Assembly (NCBI GenBank): GCA_942159475.1
Contig: OW804097.1
Coordinates: forward strand, 53,464,986 to 53,528,985
DNA from: Sthenelais limicola
Lineage: Eukaryota > Annelida > Polychaeta > Phyllodocida > Sigalionidae
Direction of reading: 5' to 3'
Length of the DNA stretch: 64,000 nt
In this document: positions 31,279 through 42,022 of the stretch, in pieces
How positions within the stretch are numbered: position 1 is the first letter of the stretch
How the letters are laid out: the number at the start of each line of letters is the position of its first letter
Program-made: the position numbers and the translations under genes
The notes under the pieces: model-generated
The model's input: only the letters and a program-made list of their open reading frames with translations
Databases searched by the model: none
Told to the model about the DNA's origin: nothing

Positions 31279-34116
31279 TCAAGTTTGCCGAAGCACTACA
31301 TAGCCTATTGAGGTCAGCTCATCTTTCACTGCTCTATAAGAAATGTCACATTTTGAGAAATCCCCTGAACTGATACAGTCTCTTATCAGCTCCAATTCTT
31401 CATCATTCTTTGATGCTGCTTCCACTTCGCGTGCAGTCATCGTTCGTGGCACAGACTCTTGGGTAATGTTTTTAACATAGTCTTCAATGAAGTCTTCTCC
31501 TTTCCCAATTTTCCCAAAGTTTGACAGTCTTGATAGCACATCTGCAATGTTCTGCTTTCCCGCGATGTGTCTCACCTTGAATGTAAATGGTTGGAGTCGC
31601 AGGACCCACCTTTCAATGCGTGCTGAAGGTCTAGAATTGGGGCCATAGATAACCTCTAGTGGCTTATGATCGGTGAGAAGTTCAAATTCCAAGCCCATTA
31701 AATAGATGCGGAATCTCTCACATGCCCATACTAAGCTCAGGGCCTCTTTCTCTGTCTGAGAATACCTCCGTTCAGTGGATGTCAATGCCTTCGCGGCATA
31801 GTACACCGGCCGATAGTTCCCATCTTTCTGCTGCTGCACCAACACTGCACCTAATCCTACCGGTGAAGCATCTGCAATGACCTGTGTATGTGCCTCTTTG
31901 TTGAAGTAGGCCAGCACAGTTGATGAGCTCAAACAGCTCTTGAGTTTCGTGAATGCTTTTTCCTGCTCATCAGTCCATGTGAAAGGTGTGTTTTTCCTTG
32001 TAAGGCGTCGCAGTGGCTCTGCAGTTGTTTCGAAATCTGGGATGTACCTTGAGCAGTATGTTGCTAGTCCCAGGAAACTCCTGATTTCTGATGCATCTTT
32101 TGGAGTTTTTGCTTCATTGATAGCTTCCACTTTTGCTTGTTCTGCCTCAATGCCGTGACCACTAAGCACATGACCCATGAATGTGAGCTTATTCATTCGG
32201 AACTGGCATTTTTCCTTATTTACCGTTAGCTTCCTTTCAGAGAGGACCTGGAGTACTTTCTCTAGCCTTGCATCATGCTCCCCTGTGGTGCAACCATATA
32301 CTAGAATATCATCTGATATGTTTACAGCACCGTCACAACCACTAAGTACCTGGCTTATTGCATTCTGATAGATTTCAGGAGCAGCTGATATACCAAACAT
32401 TAACCTTTTGTACCTGAACAACCCTTTGTGTGTGTTGAACGTAGTGATACCCTTTGACTGTTCATCGAGTTCAATCTGGTGATACCCCATTCTCAGATCT
32501 ATCTTGGAAAATACAGCACTCTGATTTAGATCAACCATTATCTCATCTATAGTAGGTATTGGATACCTTACTCTTACAACTGCTTCATTGGCCCTCCTCA
32601 TGTCAACACATATTCTTACATCTCCATTTGGTTTTGGGACAATAACCATTGGTGATACCCACTCGGTTGGTGTTTCTTGAACAGGCTCGATTATATCTAG
32701 CATTTCTAGCTCTTGCAGTTTCTTCTCTACTTTATCTCTTAATGCAAATGGTATTTTACGGGACTTCTGAACAACTGGTTTGACACTATTGTCGATATGC
32801 ACCTTTGCTTTAAAACTGGTTAGCTTACCAAACCCTTTAAACACCTCAGGGTACTTACTTTCTACAACATCACGAATTGATCTGACATACTTCACAACAC
32901 CTAATTTCAGGGATAAATCTTCAGACAAAATATTGCAAACTCGTGGACCTTTTACAACCAGAATTTCTGCAAGCACCACCTTGTCTTTAGTTTCAACATC
33001 AGTTGTAAAAACCCCTTCAACCTTGATCTTATCGTTAGTGCCAAACTGATACAGTTTACTTTGATGTCTTGATAACTTGGGTTTTCCCAGTTTCTCATAT
33101 GTTGCCCTGTCAATAACATTAACACTTGACCCTGTGTCAATAATTGTTTCGACCTTTACATTTGCCATTTTGACACATAATTTACCTTTGGGCTCATTTA
33201 TGGCATTGATAGAATCATATAAGACAAAAACACTTTCATCATCACTGGTTTGACCTTGGTCAGTTTCTGACTCACCATTACCTTCATCAAGGTATTGTAC
33301 ACTTCTAAGTTTGCTTTTGCATACTCTCCCATAATGACCTATTTTTGAACATTTATTGCACCTCCTTTTCTTGGCAGGGCACTCTTCATCACTCCCATGC
33401 CGTTTACCCCCACAAGTAAAACACATGCTTTTTCTGTCTTTAGAGTCATCTTTCTTTGTTTTGGACCACTGCTGTTTCTTCTTCCCTTGTACATGTTGCA
33501 CACTCTCTCCGCTGGCAAAACCTTCAGATGCTCCCATCCGCTTGCTCATGGCAGTCGTATCCTCCTTCAGTTTGATTTTGTCCAGCACTCGGTCTAGTTC
33601 CAACTCTTCTTGAAGCAGGCTTAGGCGCAGTTCCTCATCTTTCATGTGACCGATGATGAGACACTTTATCATTTTGTCTGCTGACCAGTTATTGAAGTCA
33701 CATTTTACCGCCGATCTCCGTAGTCTGGCTGCGAAATCTACCATGCTCTCATCTTTTTGTGGCTTCTGGGTCACTAACTCACATAACGCAAAATCATTTG
33801 ATTTCTTTGGCAAGAATCGTGCATTTAGTTTAGCTTTAGATTTGGCATAAGCAGTCCAGTTAGCATTTGATACCCCTGCTGGTTTTTCCACATCAGCCAG
33901 GGTGTCATGTATGTCCTCAACTGCCGTCCCAGCATAAATCAGAAGTGCCATCTGACAAACAGCACTGTTTGCTGCATCACTTGCTTCCACACCATTGTAG
34001 AGTAGGTCCCTCTCAAATCTCTCAATCCACCTTGACCATGCTTGTCCTAGAGAGAGTCTATCCCCTGTGACATCAAAGGGTTGAATTTTGAGTTTTGGGC
34101 CTTTAGCAGCTGCCAT
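31279..34116 (-). CDS. Gypsy gag-pol polyprotein (gag, protease, RT, RNase H)
   Basis: The open frame begins at 34266, but the likely start is the ATG at 34116 in a good context (CACCATGG). The first 50 residues before it are hydrophobic and look like leader. With M at 34116 as residue 1: gag to ~230; two zinc knuckles at 232-266; aspartic protease DTGSSVN at 327-333; RT about 480-660 with FSKIDLRMGYHQ and ISDDILVYG; and RNase H with VIADASPVG, EKEALSLVW, LLTDHKPLE and ADVLSR. Gag, protease and RT share one frame. The frame stops at a TGA (31279-31281) directly before the integrase. CGA to TGA in a CpG would explain it. Confidence 0.92.
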   Translation of the reverse strand: MAAAKGPKLKIQPFDVTGDRLSLGQAWSRWIERFERDLLYNGVEASDAANSAVCQMALLIYAGTAVEDIHDTLADVEKPAGVSNANWTAYAKSKAKLNARFLPKKSNDFALCELVTQKPQKDESMVDFAARLRRSAVKCDFNNWSADKMIKCLIIGHMKDEELRLSLLQEELELDRVLDKIKLKEDTTAMSKRMGASEGFASGESVQHVQGKKKQQWSKTKKDDSKDRKSMCFTCGGKRHGSDEECPAKKRRCNKCSKIGHYGRVCKSKLRSVQYLDEGNGESETDQGQTSDDESVFVLYDSINAINEPKGKLCVKMANVKVETIIDTGSSVNVIDRATYEKLGKPKLSRHQSKLYQFGTNDKIKVEGVFTTDVETKDKVVLAEILVVKGPRVCNILSEDLSLKLGVVKYVRSIRDVVESKYPEVFKGFGKLTSFKAKVHIDNSVKPVVQKSRKIPFALRDKVEKKLQELEMLDIIEPVQETPTEWVSPMVIVPKPNGDVRICVDMRRANEAVVRVRYPIPTIDEIMVDLNQSAVFSKIDLRMGYHQIELDEQSKGITTFNTHKGLFRYKRLMFGISAAPEIYQNAISQVLSGCDGAVNISDDILVYGCTTGEHDARLEKVLQVLSERKLTVNKEKCQFRMNKLTFMGHVLSGHGIEAEQAKVEAINEAKTPKDASEIRSFLGLATYCSRYIPDFETTAEPLRRLTRKNTPFTWTDEQEKAFTKLKSCLSSSTVLAYFNKEAHTQVIADASPVGLGAVLVQQQKDGNYRPVYYAAKALTSTERRYSQTEKEALSLVWACERFRIYLMGLEFELLTDHKPLEVIYGPNSRPSARIERWVLRLQPFTFKVRHIAGKQNIADVLSRLSNFGKIGKGEDFIEDYVKNITQESVPRTMTAREVEAASKNDEELELIRDCISSGDFSKCDISYRAVKDELTSIGYVVLRQT

Positions 34117-34389
34117 GGTGACATATAGGAGACACAATAGTTCGGTAACTAACAGGAATATGGACCAAAACACAATCAGAACTGTCACTGCACTCAATCT
34201 TTTTAGTTTTAACACTTGCCACAGTCCTTGTCTCACACTAGGCCTTGTGTAGACAGTGACAAACACTGGTGACTGAATTCACTCACTTTCACCACACCAT
34301 TAAGTACATTTCACTCACTGTCACAAGTCTGATCTGCTTTGTCCAGTTTCCTTAGGTTGTAAGGTTCTCCTCCTCCAAATATGAAGGCA

Positions 34390-34403
34390 ATCCTCGTCGC
34401 CAA
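34390..34403 (-). promoter_or_regulatory. Primer-binding site of the Gypsy element (candidate)
   Basis: Directly inside the 5' LTR the minus strand reads TTGGCGACGAGGAT. The TGG complements the CCA end of a tRNA, as in LTR-element PBSs. The tRNA was not identified. Confidence 0.6.
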
Positions 34404-34556
34404 TGTAGTATTCTTAAGCTAGTTTTACAGAGAGTTGAAGGAACTTGTCAGACACAGCCATTGTTGTTAATCAGCAACCTTTATTTCCGGTTTGTATTAC
34501 AATACATGGCGATTACGGGATTCACTGAAATGGTCAATGTGTATACCAACACTACA
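34404..34556 (-). repeat. 5' LTR of the Gypsy element
   Basis: 153 bp, identical to the 3' LTR at 29578-29730; the transcript starts here on the minus strand. Confidence 0.95.
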
Positions 34557-35192
34557 GGATCAAAGACACAAAAATCAGGCACTATCCAAGAACCATTGAC
34601 GGGTAGACAGGTGGATGCGAAGGGAAGAAATTCAAATAACACTTCATCAGTTTCATCAAACAAGTAATCAGAGAATTCAGCACATAAATTCAATTCATCG
34701 TCTACAAATACAGACTCACAGTCACATTCGTCAACATAAACATCACCAGCGAGAAAACAAGCATCATGAGCGGTAATACCAGTAACATTACATCGTCTGA
34801 ATAATCGTCTATAAGTAATTTATTCGAATCAACACAGCAAGGCACAGATAGGTCATTAGCAGTACATACATGTTCAAAACTCATAGCAATCTCGTTGTCA
34901 GGACTGATAGAAGGCGAAAGTTCATCTGTATGAATGGATGGACGAGGCAATGGTCCGCCATGACAGGGGAAAACTTCCGGGAAGACAGTCCCAGAATGAG
35001 TTTCAACAAGATGGCAAACCACAGATCAAGGATACTTAGTTTGGTATGGTCCATAGACTTCAATGGTTGTCCCCTATCGATTCCCAGGCTATAGTATTTA
35101 GGTCTGAGCAACATACCTTTAGTTTTGACTGTGGCTGATGGATCAATAGCCTGAGAAAGCTGTATCATGGCCGAGGACAAGGGCCTCGACAC
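34557..35192 (-). pseudogene. Upstream coding region of the old Ngaro-like element
   Basis: Minus-strand frames 34881-35192, 34702-35022 and 34481-34693 (the last running into the LTR) together make a coding-like stretch with shifts. They include TKGMLLRPKYYSLG near the start and acidic, S/D-rich text later. By position this is gag or the N-terminal extension of RT. The frame at the GGATC junction reads across into 29577, showing that the LTR element cut one gene in two. Confidence 0.5.
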
Positions 35193-35849
35193 TATATCGG
35201 CAGTGGCACTTAATCACAATAGCTAGAATAAAAGTGGTTAGGAAAATGTCCCACTGGAGGTAGAAAAGTGCAAGATTTATATATAAATTGTAGTGAGTGA
35301 AGGCACAGATAGTAGAAGAAATAATTAACCTGTTGTTATATTAATGAATAAACGATGATGTGTAGAGTAACAGTAATGCATATGAATTAATGTTAAAAAT
35401 TATGTAATGATGTATGAACTGGGTCAGTTTTTTCAAGTGTGCTGTTTTGCTCTTTTGGGATCTGGGAAAGGGGGAAAATTTAGAATACTTTAAATATGAT
35501 TTTTTGACCCTGGATCATAATATACTGGTCTTGACATTCTGGGAAAATTTTATTCCAACAAATTCGGACCTGTGGTCCTCTTATTATGTCACTTTTGAAT
35601 TTCCTCTTTCATACAGTCACACGTGAAATCCCAATTTTGTTGGAAATTATTGAAGCCATTCAATTTAACTGAAGGGAATGGCTTGTAAAACCTATTATAT
35701 GTATGTTTGATGCTCATATGGGCACAAATAAGCATTTATTATTACTTTTAATCCAAAATTACAGCCGAATATATATATTTTGGCTCCTTATATTGTTCCT
35801 AGGGAAGGGATTTCATCTGTGAAACCGAATAATACATCAGTTGAACAAC
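35193..35849. other. No gene recognised
   Basis: AT-rich DNA. At 35640-35860 there is a distant match to the satellite unit found at 58-59.5 kb (TTTTGGCTCC..., GGGATTTCAT, CATCAGTTGAACAACCTTTATG). Confidence 0.35.
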
Positions 35850-36184
35850 CTTTATGTAATCGTACAATCCTCATCAACTACAAAATCCATATCAAAATCA
35901 AAAGGGAGGCTCACTTACTTGAATTTGCCTATAAACTCTCCAAAAATAATGCATATATAGATCCTAAGACCAGAAGTCTCAGATCCGGAGCGGGTAAAAA
36001 AACCAAAACTACTTGTAATTACCCCGCGCACTGAGAAAATTAAAAGGTCTCTGATTTTTTCTGCTCCATATTTATGGAATGAAAGGAACAATTCCTTTTA
36101 TGACAAGAAAAATGCTTATGTAGACGACCTGCTGAACTACAGAAATTATCTGAAGAACCAGTATGTGTTTGAGACAGACATATA
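35850..36184 (+). pseudogene. LINE ORF2 C-terminal fragment
   Basis: Two plus-strand frames joined by a shift near 36010 give HLLEFAYKLSKNN, TRSLRSGAGKKTK, then RSLIFSAPYLWNE and a terminal stop after YVFETDI. This is the typical end of CR1/L2/Rex-type ORF2 proteins: an arginine-rich turn, then a LWN motif. The fragment lacks the RT core. It is 5'-truncated, as dead LINE copies usually are. Confidence 0.55.
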
Positions 36185-39100
36185 AATTCATTGCAAGCTT
36201 TACTATATTATATCAGATTATATTATATATGTCTCACTGTATTGAAGGTTCCTCCAATTTGTCCTAACCTCACTGTGATCGCTGTGATTATTGTAATACC
36301 ACATCTTGATATGTCAAAATAATTTATAAGATCTAAAATCAAGCAAGTAAGTCTTGGAAAGGATGGATACACCATCAAACACACACCTCTTATTATAACA
36401 TATTGTCAAATTTAATAAGAGGTTCCTTACTCCCAATAATGTCAAACATTGTATTCTTGTATATATATGTTGTATTTGTATTAAGGAAGAAAGACAGTAC
36501 AGTCTTTCCGCGAATATCTTGGATTGGATTGTATATTGTATTTTTATGTATCTGATGACTAATCCCTATGTGCATGGGAAAATCCACCAGTGTATGCAAA
36601 AGTGCATCTGACCAGTCACATAAGTGCAACCCTCGCAAAAAAGCAGTTTTGCACCTGATTATGCACCTGGTGAAACGTGCCTCATCTGATGCACTTCAAT
36701 ATGTGTATCAAAGATATGTATCTAAATCGGGTGTAAATGCACATGCTGCATACAGTTAGACTATTTTAAAAAGATATAAATATGCAAAGATCTTGAATGA
36801 TGCAGGCTATTTGGGCTTTCACTGCACTTGATCATTTCGTGTGAAATAGAAGTAAGTAATGACTTTTCATCCTACTCTTATGCTTATAAGTACTTGTTAT
36901 TTTCCATCGAAGATCTATATTTCATATAGCTAGAATATTTTATCTAGCCAGAATGAAATATATGGAATATTGTACTGATGTATTACGCCAGAAATATACA
37001 ATCGGAAAGCTGGAAATAGAATTGAGAGAAGGAGCTGTAAGTTTTATTTTAAAGTAATGTTTAGCTTGGAGAACTCATGATCACTTTACAATCAATAAAT
37101 GCAACATAATCTGACTAATAAATTCAAGACGTTCCCGTTTCTTGTAGGCTTGTATTTCCGTAGTTCTTAGTACATCATCTGGAAATGTCTGTCTATGCGT
37201 GGGTAAACCAAGCTTTTACATTCTGCTTAGCCCTTTAGCTGGCTCACAGTTCTGGTATATACAAATACAGTAGGCTCTAGCTATGCTGGCTAGTACACAT
37301 GATTTAGTAAGATTATATAAGCATTAAAACATTGGTAGAATTGAACATGAATACACAACCAAGTACTATCTGTGCCACTCAGTTAAAGCTTAGTCCTTTG
37401 TAGTTGTCCCTACCATCGGCCACATTATACAAGCTGTGAACGCTAGCTGGGCACAGTCTGTGCACACATCAAGGAGTACCACATGTCAGTATTAAAAAGC
37501 AAAATAATTAAGTGGGTGTGCCTAGACAATGTTAGGAATTATCACAAAAATAATATCTTATTTTAACAGCTAATATAGATATTAAATAAATAAAAACACC
37601 ACAACCTCAAACTTCAGTTTTTGCAGTTTATTTAGGCATGTGTTGACACTTTAAGGCACGGCGTTTCGACCTGGTATTAGTGGTCTTCTTCAGGTTAATA
37701 TAGATGCTATATACTCCGTCCCTACAATCGTCATCAGCAAAGAGAGGCAAGTAAAGGTGCAAGGAAATACGGAGAAAGAGAAATAGAGAAAGGTTTGGAG
37801 GCGAGGGGAGAGAAAGAATAAAGGAAAGAGATGCCGGGATTGTTCCCCCTATTTTCCTCCCTTACAAAGCGTAAATTATTAGTTGTCATAATATATACGA
37901 CAATCTGATGTTCTGGTGACAAGAATATATCTGCACAGAATGATGAGTATAGGCAGTCCGAGAACGGGTTAGGTGTCCGTGCCCAGGGCCGGTATATAAT
38001 AATGACACGGGAAGGTAGAGGCGCATTGCGGGAGGATCCGCAAAGCTTATGGCCGGGGACCGGGCCAGTCGCTGGAAATTCATGGTCTGGTAGGGTTCCA
38101 TACTCGGTTCAGTGCCGTTACTGAGAGGTCGCCCGCTGCTAAACCAACATTGTAGCACTCCATCCTTCATGTGACTGACCACAAATTAAATTTCCAAAGT
38201 TGCATACAATAGTATTTGTGAATAATTCATAAATTATGAATGGATTATACCGATAGGGTCTATACTGCTTGTTAAATAAATATCACTAGGTTATGAACTG
38301 ATAATTAAATATGCTGTTTTCAGCATTTCTTTTCCCTCTTCACGCTTTTACTTACCATAAGACATCGAAGTGTTTTTATTATTTTACGTTTGATTTTTTG
38401 ATTTTGAAAAAAGTTTGTAATATTTCGGAGTGGACATTTACTAGTAAAGTAGCTAAATATCTTCGATAAAAAGAAAGATTAAATACAGTCTTGAAATTTG
38501 GCGCATGTGTTCATGCTACACAAAGGGTTAGGCACCCCAGAAGTGAAAACATTATCACAAAAATACGTTGATACGTTGGAAAAATATCAATTTGGCGACT
38601 TGTATCCCATTTTCCTGTAACACCTCACAATTCTCCCTCTGTGGCTATTAGTGTTCTTCTGACTGTCAATGGGATCATTTCAATTCTGTGTACAATCAGA
38701 AATGTTTTAGGCTTGATTGGGTAGCTCAATAGGGAAGGCATATAGCCCGGTGTAATGTTTATTTATAGAATTAATATTTAAACATGTTTTTGTCCACGTT
38801 GGTCATATAATTATTGCTCACTCAGTTGCCCACTTATTTCGGATCCTCTCTTCCAAGTTCCTTGGTCGTTGAGGAGAGGAATGACATTGAGAACAAATGG
38901 CATTACCAAAGCGATGTTGATCTGTTGCCACAATGATATTCAAAACATTGTATAACATTCTACCAATCAAGATTCTATTTATTAGTCTAGACACCAAGAG
39001 GCAATGATGGGTAACAACATTGAGGAAATAGTTTGGCGCAACCTGGAAAATAGGTAATCATAGGAGCAATTAAGGTGTAATCAAGAGACCTAGCTAGCTT

Positions 39101-39754
39101 TGCTATAAATATGATCTACGCACTGTGAGGAGGACAAATGTCTTTCTTGATAGGTAACTTTTGACAAGGACATTCGTCCCGCCTCTCCCCCTCCCCCACA
39201 CTTTGACATGTACCACTACCATCAATTCTGGATTTAAATTGTCTCTGAAAAGTATGCGAAATGCCAATATAGATATATAATATATCACCTTGTATAGAAC
39301 TGGTGTCAGAGAGTTAAAGTGATAAGGCAAATCTGAAATTTTACTCAGCAGCCCATGATCGAGATGTGATTATTGCACTAACAAAAGTTCATGGTAAGAT
39401 ATAGTGTTGTCCCTTCTTACAATTGAAGAATTGTTGTCAAACTTGCATCCTAATGTTTAAATTTAACTTTATTTCTTAGAGCATCTCAATCAATATTTTG
39501 TGTAGCTATAGCCTAATAACAAGACCGGAGTGCCTATTACCAGCATAATATTTTCTAATGAATTAAATTTCTTGTCACCGAGTGATTGTTGTAAGGGGTG
39601 AAACAGTGCTTATCCAATATATATATACTACCCAATTTCACATTGTATTTGGACCCATTAGCAGGAACTATTATCCCCCTGAAATCCTGCCACACATATT
39701 CTAAGTTGATGTAACCTTACATTGAAATAAAGTCACTAGGCCTCAGCAAATCAT
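36185..39754. other. Mostly anonymous DNA; retroelement-like leader at 37.6-38.2 kb
   Basis: At 36560-36730 GTGCA-rich segments recur without a clear period. At 37735-37860 a purine-rich tract lies beside the hammerhead-like core described in the findings. The minus-strand frame 37886-38182 has no recognised domain. A CTTTCGACC/GGTCTTCTTCAGG-like phrase at 37661-37693 resembles leaders of Penelope-like elements. No tRNA or host exon was recognised. Confidence 0.35.
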
Positions 39755-39999
39755 TATATGGGTCAGATTTTCAGAAAATGTACAATTCGCTTTCACAAAT
39801 CCTCTCAAATGAACCAAATTGAAGACAAAAATTAGCTTCAGAGTGCAGTTTAACATAACAGAACTGATACTTTAAATCAATGTGATACCAAATATACTCA
39901 GATATACCCGGTATTCTTAAATTGTCAGCCTAATTTAGGAGAATTTCCCAAATGTGTAGAGCTGCCAATTGTACATTTTCTGAAAATCTGACCCATATA
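39755..39999. mobile_element. MITE family M1, copy 1
   Basis: Perfect 33-bp terminal inverted repeats (39755-39787 and 39967-39999), containing GGGTCAGATTTTCAGAAAAT, enclose ~180 bp of non-coding DNA. The ends run into TA repeats, so a TA target duplication is possible. A second copy lies at 43157-43399, in opposite orientation. Confidence 0.9.
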
Positions 40000-40132
40000 T
40001 GTTGCTCAGCCTCAGGTTGGGCAGGCGGGTGGGCATGCCTGCCCAATCAAAGGGTCTATTTGATGCATTACTTGGGCTATAATGATCAGGGTGGTGGGCT
40101 AAATATATAGGCCTAAGTCCTCGCTATACAGG

Positions 40133-40381
40133 TATATAAGGGCGGCGTTTTAGATCCCGAATCATTTGAATCGAGAGGTCCTTCCACGTCACATTAGCGG
40201 CCTCAGCACCAAGCCCGGGCACCAACTTACTTCTGAAAACGAAATTTTTGCCGGTATATCGATCTCTCATTGCTGGAATAGACAAGCCAACTTCACTTGG
40301 TTAACCACAGGAAAACTCATCTCTACACCGTCTGCCCTATATGGTTCTGCAAGACGATATTTGCTTCAACAACGTTTACAG
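40133..40381 (+). promoter_or_regulatory. Possible TATA promoter and first exon
   Basis: TATATAAGGGCGGCG at 40133-40147 is a strong TATA box. About 240 bp downstream TTTACAG|GTAAGAAAT (donor at 40382) gives a good exon end. The frame between is open from 40166 but has no ATG, so it would be an untranslated first exon. The tandem repeats that follow would be intronic. No acceptor or second exon was identified. Confidence 0.3.
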
Positions 40382-40589
40382 GTAAGAAATATTGGCTTTA
40401 TACTTTTTATTATTGCTGGGAGTGTTGCATGTTCTATTGTATGGCTGGACATCTACAATTATGATTGTGACACCTGAATGCCTGTAGCCGTTGCAATGGA
40501 CGCTTTCCATGCGGATTGGCGTCCTTTCTTAGTTTGTATTTGGGACCTAATGCCAGTATTCTGCCTGAGGTAAATTGCATTTCTATTAA

Positions 40590-41510
40590 GACTGAATTAT
40601 CGGCGTCTAAATTGACACTTAGGATAAAATGTATATTCTGATGTGGCTCGAGTTAGGCCTAACAAATTATCTTCCAACTCTCCAATTTTCAAAATGGCGT
40701 CGGCCCGACGCCATCTTGGTTGTTTGTAGGACCTGATAATGCCGGTATATTTGGCCCAAGTTAAATTGTAGGCCTATGTAATAGGACAAAGTTCTCTACA
40801 ATGTAAATTGACACTTAGGATTATCGATATTTTAATTCTGATTTGATTCTCGTTAGGCCTACCAAATGTTATTCCAACTCATTAATTTTCAAAATGGCGT
40901 CGGGCTGACGCCATCTTGGTTGTTTGTTGGACCTGATAATGCCGGTATAGTTGGCCCAGTTAAAATGTATTTAATATGACAAAGTTCTCTACAGTGTAAA
41001 TTGACACTTAGGATTATAGATGTTTTAATTCTGATTTGATTCTCGTTGGACCTACCAAATTCTATTCCAACTCATTAATTTTCAAAATGGCGTCGGGCTG
41101 ACGCCATCTTGGTTGTTTGTTGGACCTGATAATGCCGGTATAGTTGGCCCAGTTAAATTGTATTTAATATGACAAAGTTCTCTACAGTGTAAATTGACAC
41201 TTAGGATTATAGATGTTTTAATTCTGATTTGATTCTCGTTGGACCTACCAAATTCTATTCCAACTCATTAATTTTCAAAATGGCGTCGGGCTAACGCCAT
41301 CTTGGTTGTGTGTAGGACCTGATAATGCCGGTATAGTTGGTTCAACATAACTATCTAAGGCAGGACACAGTTCTCTACAGCGTAAATTGACACTTGGGAT
41401 AATACATATTTTAATTCTGAGTTCATTAGGCCTAACAAATTCTATTCATTTCTTTAATTTTCAAAATGGCATGGGGATGCAGGTGCAGGCGCCATTTTGG
41501 ATGTTTGTAT
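40590..41510. repeat. Tandem repeat of ~190 bp with a palindromic YY1-like pair per unit
   Basis: AAAATGGCGTCGG occurs at 40691, 40891, 41084 and 41277, with a diverged form at 41463 (spacings 200, 193, 193, 186). Each of the four is followed by ACGCCATCTTGG, making a short palindrome. Units also share GATAATGCCGGTATA, AAATTGACACTTAGGAT and GGCCTACCAAAT. The middle two copies are nearly identical, so the array expanded recently. Confidence 0.9.
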
Positions 41511-41890
41511 GACCTCCAATGGTATAAGGTGTAGGGGTTGGTATGGCCAAGCATAGGTCTATTAGCATATTGAACTAGCCTTGAACACTAAAGAAGTGTA
41601 ACTAATACAGCGCTAATTTCTTACTTTGAATGTTAGGCATAAATATCATATATACACGATGTGGTTCCTTGGCCAACACTGCCATGAGAGTCCTAGTCAT
41701 CTTCCTACCATATAACTGCAGTAGTAGCTAGTAGTGTGAAATACTGGTAGGAAGATTTCCATTGTGATAGTTATTATATAAAATGCCCGCGATTGTTGAC
41801 ATATTTGGCTGATACAAAAGTCCAGGTTACAAAAGTCCAGGTTTCATTAAGGTTGATGTTTTGGAAATTTAGATATTGAACACGTGCATA

Positions 41891-42022
41891 GATTGGATTA
41901 TCAAGCAAGGGAGTGACTATTTCCTAGCATGGCCTAACAAGGTAAAGCCCAATAAGGACCTTGAAAAGAGGATGAAGGTTGGGCCGGATTGGCATTACTT
42001 TAAAATAGTGAAACACAAGCGG
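41891..42022 (+). pseudogene. Stray copy of CACTA partner-gene exon 1
   Basis: Matches 51772-51910 closely, including GATTGGATTATCAAGCAAGG and the segment up to ACACAAGC. A few substitutions change coding (for example GACC to GACT, GGGATGG to GGATTGG). It begins inside the exon and ends at the position of the exon-1 donor, with GGTGAGCG. No other part of the gene lies next to it. Confidence 0.8.

Larger units (their letters stand above)
29578..34556 (-). mobile_element. Ty3/Gypsy LTR retrotransposon, Mag/SURL-like
   Basis: A 4979-bp element on the minus strand with 153-bp LTRs (29578-29730 and 34404-34556) that I read as identical base for base. The LTRs have TGTAGT...ACTACA ends, and a 5-bp GGATC duplication flanks them. 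Inside are gag, protease, RT, RNase H and integrase in Gypsy order. Identical LTRs mean insertion is recent, because LTRs are the same at the moment of insertion. Its target was the old Ngaro-like element. Confidence 0.95.
27778..35192 (-). mobile_element. Old Ngaro-like YR element split by a Gypsy insertion
   Basis: Minus-strand fragments of a gag/pre-RT region (34557-35192), RT (28711-29500), RNase H (28067-28714) and YR (27778-28066) lie in the proper order. They are interrupted only by the LTR element 29578-34556. Stops and frameshifts occur throughout, and no terminal repeats were recognised. The RT words CIHALGAV and PITDC-RP are shared with the 8-11 kb element, placing both in the same group. 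Confidence 0.75.

Noticed and set aside
34117..34266. The first 50 codons of the Gypsy frame as signal peptide or envelope part
   Set aside because: They lie in the leader between LTR and the well-placed ATG at 34116; gag homology starts after that ATG.
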